Source of the DNA: Bradyrhizobium sp.
GTDB taxonomy: Bacteria > Pseudomonadota > Alphaproteobacteria > Rhizobiales > Xanthobacteraceae
Assembly: GCF_004799405.1 (NCBI RefSeq)
Contig: NZ_SSMW01000156.1
Coordinates: forward strand, 1-37,609
Length of the DNA: 37,609 bases
Reading direction: 5' to 3'
Part shown: piece after piece, positions 33,084 to 37,609 of the stretch
Layout: every line of letters starts with the position of its first letter
Numbering within the stretch: position 1 is the stretch's first letter
Notes under the pieces: generated by a model
Told to the model about the DNA's origin: nothing
Databases searched by the model: none
Seen by the model: only the letters and a program-made list of their open reading frames with translations
Made by a program: the position numbers and the translations under genes

Positions 33084-35270
33084 ATGATCAAGCGCCTTTT
33101 CCCAATGGCGGCAGTGATCGGGGGAGCCATCCTTTCGATGGTTCTTACCACCGATGCGGCTTGGGCCGAGAAGCGCGTGGCGCTGATCGTGGGCAATTCG
33201 ACTTACCAGACCGTTCCGCAGCTTCCCAATCCATCGAGGGATGCGAGTTCGGTGGCAAAAATGTTCAAGGATGCGGGTTTCGATACCGTCGATGTCCAGC
33301 TCAACGTCGGCAACCTCGAATTCAAACGCGCGATCCGCAAGTTCGAGACGGAAGCCGACCAGGCCGATATCGCCGTCGTCTATTATGCCGGCCACGGCCT
33401 TGAAATCGGCGGCACCAATTACCTGATTCCGGTCGATGCGCGGCTCGCCAGCGACCGCGATGCCGACGACGAAGCCATTCCGCTGGAACGGCTGGTATCG
33501 TCGGCGGACGGCGCAAAGCGTCTGCGTCTCATCATTCTCGATGCCTGTCGCGACAATCCCTTCGTCGGCACCATGCGGCGGGAACGCAAGATGGCTAATC
33601 GCGCGATCTCGGCTGGTCTTGGCAAGGTCGAGCCGACCAGCACCGACACGCTGATCGCCTATGCCGCGAAAGCTGGTTCGACAGCCGACGACGGCGATGG
33701 GCAGCACAGCCCGTTCACCTCCGCGGTGCTGAAAAACCTGCCGGTTCCCGGTCTCGATGTCCGCCTCGCATTCGGACGGGTCAGGGACGAGGTTTTGAAG
33801 ACCACCAACAATCGGCAAGAGCCGTTCGTCTATGGCTCGCTCGGGGGCGGCAATATCGCGCTGGTGCCGGCCCCCGCCGTGCCGCAGGAAACGTCCGAAA
33901 GCGACATCAAGAGAGACTACGAACTGGTTGAAAAGCTTGGAACCTTGAAGGCCTGGCAAGTATTCGTGGACAACCACCCGAAGGGTTTTTTCGCCGATCT
34001 TGCCCGCGCGCAAATCGACAAATTAACTCCGCCCAAGGTGCAGCTGGCGTCCCTTCCGCAGGATACGAGCCCCGCCGCCCGTGAATCCCCGTCAAAGGAA
34101 TCGATCGAGTGGGACAAGGTGAAGGACAGCACCGACCCGGCAGCGTTGCAAAAATTCATCAAGCGATTCCCGGATTCGCCGCTGTCGATCAATGCCCAGC
34201 AGCGGATCGATGTGCTGACGAAGGCCGCCCAGGAGCGCGAGGATAAAGCCCGCGCCGAGCGCGAGGCTGCGGCCAAGGCCGCCGAGGAAGCTCGCATCCG
34301 GGCCGAGCAGCAGAAGGCCGAAATCGCCGCGGCGAAAAAGCGCGAGGAGGATGAGCGCCGTGCCAAGGCCGCGGCGGCCGAGCAGCAGGCCAAGGCCGCG
34401 GAAGCCGAACGCAAGGCCGCGGAAGCCAAGCAAAAAGCCGAAGAGGCGGAGAGAAACAAGGAGGCCGCCGAAGCCGCCGCGTTGCGCGCAGCCAGCGAAA
34501 AGCAGGCGAGGGAAGCCGAAGCCGAGCGCAAGAAGGCTGAACTGGCGGCCGCGCGCGAGGCGACCTGCAAGACCGAACAAGGCAAACTCGATGACCTGGT
34601 CGCCAAGGGCAGCGAAGGTTCAGGCCTCGACAACTTGAAGTCGTTTTCCAGGACCGTTACTTGCGATCGGCTGGGATCGCAGGTCGTGGCTGCCCTGGAC
34701 AAGTTCAATGCCGAGGCTGCAAAGCGCGCGGCAACCCTTCCCAATTCGCCGGAACTGGTTCGCTCGGCTCAGACCCAACTGGTCCGGGTCGGATGCATGA
34801 CAGGCAAAATCGATGGCACGCTGAATGCGTCGACGAAGGGTGCGCTTGGCCATTACCTGTCGATCGAGGGCCAACCGTCCGATAATACCACCGTGACCGA
34901 GGCGCTGGTCACCGAACTGACCAAGCATACGACCCGTGTCTGCCCGATCGAGTGCAAGACTGGCGAGACCTTGAAAGGCGAGACCTGCGTCGCCGACCAG
35001 AAACCGGCGGCACCGGCGGCACCGGCAACCGCATCGCGCCAAAAGGACGAGGACAGCAAGCCATCGCGCCACAAGGACGACGACGAGGACGACAAGCAGG
35101 CGCGCCGGAAGGCAGCGAGCCGCCAGCCGGAGCGCGAACAACCGCGTGCAAAGCCGGCGCCGGCGCCGGAAGCCCCCCATGCGCGGCAGCAGGCGCTTGC
35201 CCGGCCCAGTATCGTTAGCGGTGGTGGCGGTGGCGGCGGTAGCCACACGATGATCGGCGTTGGCTTCTGA
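33084..35270 (+). CDS. Exported caspase-fold (peptidase C14) protein with coiled coil
   Basis: 728-residue protein with a signal peptide (end AWA at 28). The caspase-type domain runs from about 30 to 270: EKRVALIVGNSTY start, catalytic His104 in YYAGHGLEIGG and Cys155 in ILDACRDNPF. A linker follows, then a long Ala/Glu/Lys-rich coiled coil (about 370-500). Next is a Cys-containing region with a peptidoglycan-binding-like stretch (VRSAQTQLVRVGCMTGKIDG, about 555-600). The charged Pro/Lys tail ends in GGGGGGGSHTMIGVGF. Such proteins are common in Bradyrhizobium and usually unstudied. ATG 33084 has GGAAACG upstream and gives the signal peptide; an in-frame TTG at 33048 is open. The partner or substrate is unknown. 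Confidence 0.87.
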   Translation: MIKRLFPMAAVIGGAILSMVLTTDAAWAEKRVALIVGNSTYQTVPQLPNPSRDASSVAKMFKDAGFDTVDVQLNVGNLEFKRAIRKFETEADQADIAVVYYAGHGLEIGGTNYLIPVDARLASDRDADDEAIPLERLVSSADGAKRLRLIILDACRDNPFVGTMRRERKMANRAISAGLGKVEPTSTDTLIAYAAKAGSTADDGDGQHSPFTSAVLKNLPVPGLDVRLAFGRVRDEVLKTTNNRQEPFVYGSLGGGNIALVPAPAVPQETSESDIKRDYELVEKLGTLKAWQVFVDNHPKGFFADLARAQIDKLTPPKVQLASLPQDTSPAARESPSKESIEWDKVKDSTDPAALQKFIKRFPDSPLSINAQQRIDVLTKAAQEREDKARAEREAAAKAAEEARIRAEQQKAEIAAAKKREEDERRAKAAAAEQQAKAAEAERKAAEAKQKAEEAERNKEAAEAAALRAASEKQAREAEAERKKAELAAAREATCKTEQGKLDDLVAKGSEGSGLDNLKSFSRTVTCDRLGSQVVAALDKFNAEAAKRAATLPNSPELVRSAQTQLVRVGCMTGKIDGTLNASTKGALGHYLSIEGQPSDNTTVTEALVTELTKHTTRVCPIECKTGETLKGETCVADQKPAAPAAPATASRQKDEDSKPSRHKDDDEDDKQARRKAASRQPEREQPRAKPAPAPEAPHARQQALARPSIVSGGGGGGGSHTMIGVGF

Positions 35271-35342
35271 TCGCTGAATTGGTAGAGTTTGCGTGGTTAC
35301 CCAAGCGCGAAAGCGCTGCTCCAGATCGAAAGGTGCGGTCCA

Positions 35343-35633
35343 ATGGCCAATTCCCCCCGCGTGATGTTACAATTGGTCGCGACAGCAGCAGTCGCGGTAA
35401 TGCTGTCGACGGCAGCCCCCGCTTTCGCAACCGAAACCGCGGTCCCAAAAGTGACCGCGGCAAAGACCGTGCACCCCGTTGTCAAGCGCTTCGTTTCGCG
35501 GAGAACCCGGATCGCAGCGTCGCGATATCTTGACGACTATGTTCGCCACGTCAGCGCGATCCGAAGGGATCTGGGTTGTTCGGGGGAATGGTGCGGGCGA
35601 CAATTCGTTTTGATGATCGGTATCGGTTACTGA
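35343..35633 (+). CDS. Small exported protein, 96 residues
   Basis: Signal peptide (hydrophobic LQLVATAAVAVML, end AFA near 29), then a short basic mature part with RYLDDYVRHVSAIRRDLGCSGEWCGRQFVLMIGIGY at the end. Two Cys are close (GCSGEWC) and may form a disulfide. I recall similar short proteins in Bradyrhizobium but no function. ATG 35343 has AAGGTG about nine bases upstream; an in-frame longer frame to 35289 lacks one. It lies 72 bases downstream of the caspase-fold gene on the same strand and could be co-transcribed. Confidence 0.65.
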   Translation: MANSPRVMLQLVATAAVAVMLSTAAPAFATETAVPKVTAAKTVHPVVKRFVSRRTRIAASRYLDDYVRHVSAIRRDLGCSGEWCGRQFVLMIGIGY

Positions 35634-35750
35634 GGGCGGTAACACTTGGAAGACCGTGTGGCTGTTCTGAACTAGAAATCCGCTTTCCGTCGGACACGCG
35701 CTATCGGCAGCCCATGCCGGTGGCTCGCCGGAAGCGGGAGTTAGAGAGTA

Positions 35751-37316
35751 ATGATCGTGCCCTGCCGGGCGCCCCGCCAGACCTCGGTTGTCACTGCGCT
35801 TGTTGCATTTGCCATGCTGGCCACGGCGCGCGCCGACGATGCATCCCTACCTCCGCAACCCGCCACAACGCCTTCGGGTCAGAAGGCTGCCGCAACTGGC
35901 GGGCATGGCAACACGCCCACCCCGCCGGCCGCCGAGCAAAATCGCCTGCCGCCGGATTCCACGACCAAGCAAACGGTGGCTCTTCCCGGACGTACCCTTG
36001 CGTTTACTGCTACCGCGGGTTCGATCCGCCTGTTTGACGACAAAGGCGAGCCGCAGGCCGATATCGCCTATACCGCCTATCAACTGGATGGCGCCGACTC
36101 CCGCACCCGCCCGGTGACGTTCCTTTTCAATGGCGGGCCGGGCGCGTCTTCCGCCTGGCTGCAATTCGGCGATGCCGGACCCTGGCGCCTTGCGATAGCG
36201 GGAGATGCCGCGAACTCCTCCGCCTCGCCCGATCTCCAACCCAACGCCGAGACCTGGCTCGATTTCACCGATCTGGTTTTCATCGATCCGGTTGGTACCG
36301 GCTACAGCCGTTTCGTCGCGACCGGCGAGGATGTGCGCAAACGGTTTTTTTCGGTCGACGGCGACGTCAACTCGATTGCGGTTACGATCCGCCGCTGGCT
36401 GGAAAAGTCCGATCGCTTGCTGTCGCCTAAATTCGTCGTCGGCGAAAGCTATGGCGGCATTCGCGGGCCCAAGGTCGTGCGTAATTTGCAGACCGGGCAG
36501 GGGGTCGGCGTCAAAGGCCTCATCCTCGTTTCGCCGGTGCTCGACTTCCGCGAAGCTTCCGGCGGCTCCAGCCTGCTGCAATATGTGATGAGCCTTCCCA
36601 CCATGGCGGCGGTGGCGCGCGAAGCGAAAGGCGCCGTCACCCGTGCCGATATGGCCGACGTCGAACGCTACGCGCGAGGCGATTTCCTGGCCGACCTCGT
36701 CAAGGGGCTGGCCGATACGGAGGCCACGACGCGCCTTGCCGACAAGGTGGCGGCATTGACGGGAATAGATCAGGCCGTAAGCCGCAGGCTGGCCGGGCGC
36801 TTCGACGTTTTGGAGTTTCGTCGTGAATTCGACCGCCGGGATGGCAAGGTGACGGGACGCTACGACGCGTCGGTCCTGGGCTTTGATCCCTTTCCGGACT
36901 CGAGCTTCTATCATTTCAACGATCCGTCGGGCGAACCGCTGTACGCACCGCTGAGCAGTGCCGTGGTCGACCTCACCATGCGCAAGCTCAACTGGCGGCC
37001 CGATGGGTCCTACGAGGTGCTCAGCAATGCCGTCGGGAAAGCCTGGGATTTCGGCCGTGGCCGGGATCCCGCCGAATCGGTTTCGCAGTTGAAAGAGATT
37101 CTCGCGTTCGACCCAAAGCTGAATCTTTTGGTCGGGCACGGCCTGTTCGATCTTGCCACCCCGTATTTTGGCTCGAAGATCCTGCTCGATCAGCTACCGG
37201 CCTATGCCACTCCCGATCGCGTGAAGCTCGTGGTCTATCCGGGCGGTCACATGTTCTACTCGCGCGACGCTTCACGCCGGGCCTTCCGGACCGAGGTTGA
37301 AGAGCTGATGAAGTGA
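35751..37316 (+). CDS. Serine carboxypeptidase, peptidase S10 family
   Basis: 521-residue exported protease that removes C-terminal residues. Signal peptide about 1-28 (VVTALVAFAMLATARA). Substrate-binding FLFNGGPGASS at 125-134, VFIDPVGTGYSR at 176-187, nucleophile Ser233 in VGESYGG, Asp467 in GHGLFDLATPY and His500 in YPGGHMFY form the S10 catalytic set. A low-complexity linker covers about 30-75. ATG 35751 has GAGAG upstream. Bacterial S10 enzymes are less common than eukaryotic ones but occur widely in Rhizobiales. It converges with the TPR gene at 37396. Confidence 0.93.
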   Translation: MIVPCRAPRQTSVVTALVAFAMLATARADDASLPPQPATTPSGQKAAATGGHGNTPTPPAAEQNRLPPDSTTKQTVALPGRTLAFTATAGSIRLFDDKGEPQADIAYTAYQLDGADSRTRPVTFLFNGGPGASSAWLQFGDAGPWRLAIAGDAANSSASPDLQPNAETWLDFTDLVFIDPVGTGYSRFVATGEDVRKRFFSVDGDVNSIAVTIRRWLEKSDRLLSPKFVVGESYGGIRGPKVVRNLQTGQGVGVKGLILVSPVLDFREASGGSSLLQYVMSLPTMAAVAREAKGAVTRADMADVERYARGDFLADLVKGLADTEATTRLADKVAALTGIDQAVSRRLAGRFDVLEFRREFDRRDGKVTGRYDASVLGFDPFPDSSFYHFNDPSGEPLYAPLSSAVVDLTMRKLNWRPDGSYEVLSNAVGKAWDFGRGRDPAESVSQLKEILAFDPKLNLLVGHGLFDLATPYFGSKILLDQLPAYATPDRVKLVVYPGGHMFYSRDASRRAFRTEVEELMK

Positions 37317-37339
37317 GGCAAATCGGAACACTGCCGGGC

Positions 37340-37375
37340 AAAACAAAACCGGCGCAATCCTGACGACTGCGCCGG
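37340..37375 (-). terminator. Rho-independent terminator of the TPR gene
   Basis: Eight-pair stem (37349-37356 with 37368-37375). On the minus strand it is followed by ttttgtttt (complement of 37340-37348). It lies between the convergent S10 and TPR genes and serves the minus-strand one. Confidence 0.75.
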
Positions 37376-37395
37376 CTGAATGGTCGTCGCCGAAC

Positions 37396-37609
37396 TCAGT
37401 AAACGAGGCCGGTGCCCGGCGGTTTTTCCAGCGCCGCGGCAAGCGAGCGATATTCCTCGCTGTTGGTGCCGGCCAGGGCTGCAATCCGGGTCAGGTGATA
37501 TTGCGCCTGATCGCGGTTGCCCTGTTCGAGCTGCCACAGCCCGTAATACTGCCAGGTCTTGACGTGATTGGGATCGGCCTTCAGCGCGCGCTCGTACCAG
37601 ATCTGCGAA
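37396..37609 (-). CDS. Tetratricopeptide repeat protein, C-terminal part
   Basis: Only the last 71 residues are in the window; the gene continues beyond 37609. The segment carries a TPR-type helix pair, WYERALKADPNHVKTWQYYGLWQLEQGN then DQAQYHLTRIAALAG, followed by a short tail ending PPGTGLVY. The stop is at 37396-37398 and a terminator follows. Full length, start and partner domains cannot be judged. Confidence 0.8.
   Translation of the reverse strand, partial: SQIWYERALKADPNHVKTWQYYGLWQLEQGNRDQAQYHLTRIAALAGTNSEEYRSLAAALEKPPGTGLVY

Noticed and set aside
33000..34013. 337-residue minus-strand open frame opposite the caspase-fold gene
   Set aside because: It is the antisense shadow of a well-supported gene, has no recognisable motif, and reflects codon bias at high GC.
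35219..35245. GGT/GGC-rich run near the end of the caspase-fold gene
   Set aside because: It simply encodes a Gly linker before the C-terminus; not a repeat element.
35577..35600. tgttcgggggaatg string resembling the dispersed repeat core
   Set aside because: It lies inside the coding end of the small exported protein and matches only over about 13 bases, so it is likely chance.
35847..37139. 430-residue minus-strand open frame opposite the S10 peptidase
   Set aside because: Antisense to a gene with a full catalytic set; the composition (many Arg, Gly, His) is typical of shadow frames.
1..37609. tRNA, rRNA, CRISPR or intact insertion sequence
   Set aside because: I looked for cloverleaf arms, regular spaced repeats, and transposase motifs and saw none; a covariance search would be more sensitive.

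Overview
The window reads as chromosomal DNA of an alphaproteobacterium of the Bradyrhizobium / Nitrobacteraceae type. The basis is high GC (rows I counted in typical genes are about 65-73%), the gene families (two-copy PilZ protein, PAS_5-type protein, DUF2336, Omp25-like porin, LapG-like transglutaminase peptidase, thrS, a yidD / NifU-like / folE / hisI neighbourhood), TTAA-N7-TTAA boxes of the CtrA type, and degenerate copies of a small dispersed repeat that I remember from Bradyrhizobium genomes. No rRNA, tRNA, CRISPR array, intact insertion sequence or phage module was seen.

Layout. 1-4600 is an accessory-looking stretch: a membrane-anchored PQQ dehydrogenase, a low-GC short-chain dehydrogenase bracketed by two direct copies of a dispersed repeat, and an epoxide hydrolase broken by an internal deletion plus frameshift. 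4600-7600 holds signalling and envelope genes on the minus strand (LapG-like peptidase, tandem PilZ, PAS_5), then a 535-base gap with a perfect CtrA-type box and an orphan terminator that together suggest an unannotated small RNA. 7556-14355 is mixed: quinone oxidoreductase, rhomboid protease, CBS-pair protein, patatin-like phospholipase, a secreted triple-repeat protein, a PIG-V-like mannosyltransferase and a nitroreductase. 14458-22063 holds thrS, an MFS transporter, an alpha/beta hydrolase, and an amino-acid permease translationally coupled to a secreted protein of unknown function.

22101-25716 has a 55-residue membrane protein, yidD, a secreted ClpP-like protease, a NifU-like scaffold, and folE-hisI. 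25910-30429 is a probable cell-cycle / motility block: an SLT transglycosylase and a DUF2336 protein, each preceded by a CtrA-type box, then a response regulator plus Hpt pair, and nadK. 30615-37609 is envelope and protease related: a double-barrel outer membrane protein, a caspase-fold protein, a small exported protein, a serine carboxypeptidase (S10), and the end of a TPR protein.

The most interesting items are: the three perfect and two near-perfect TTAA-N7-TTAA boxes linking otherwise unrelated genes; the candidate small RNA near 7190-7385; the terminator-like hairpin between a CtrA box and the SLT gene; the two-barrel porin; the permease plus secreted-protein pair; and the repeat-flanked dehydrogenase. 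All functional links are inference from sequence and context; no database search was possible.
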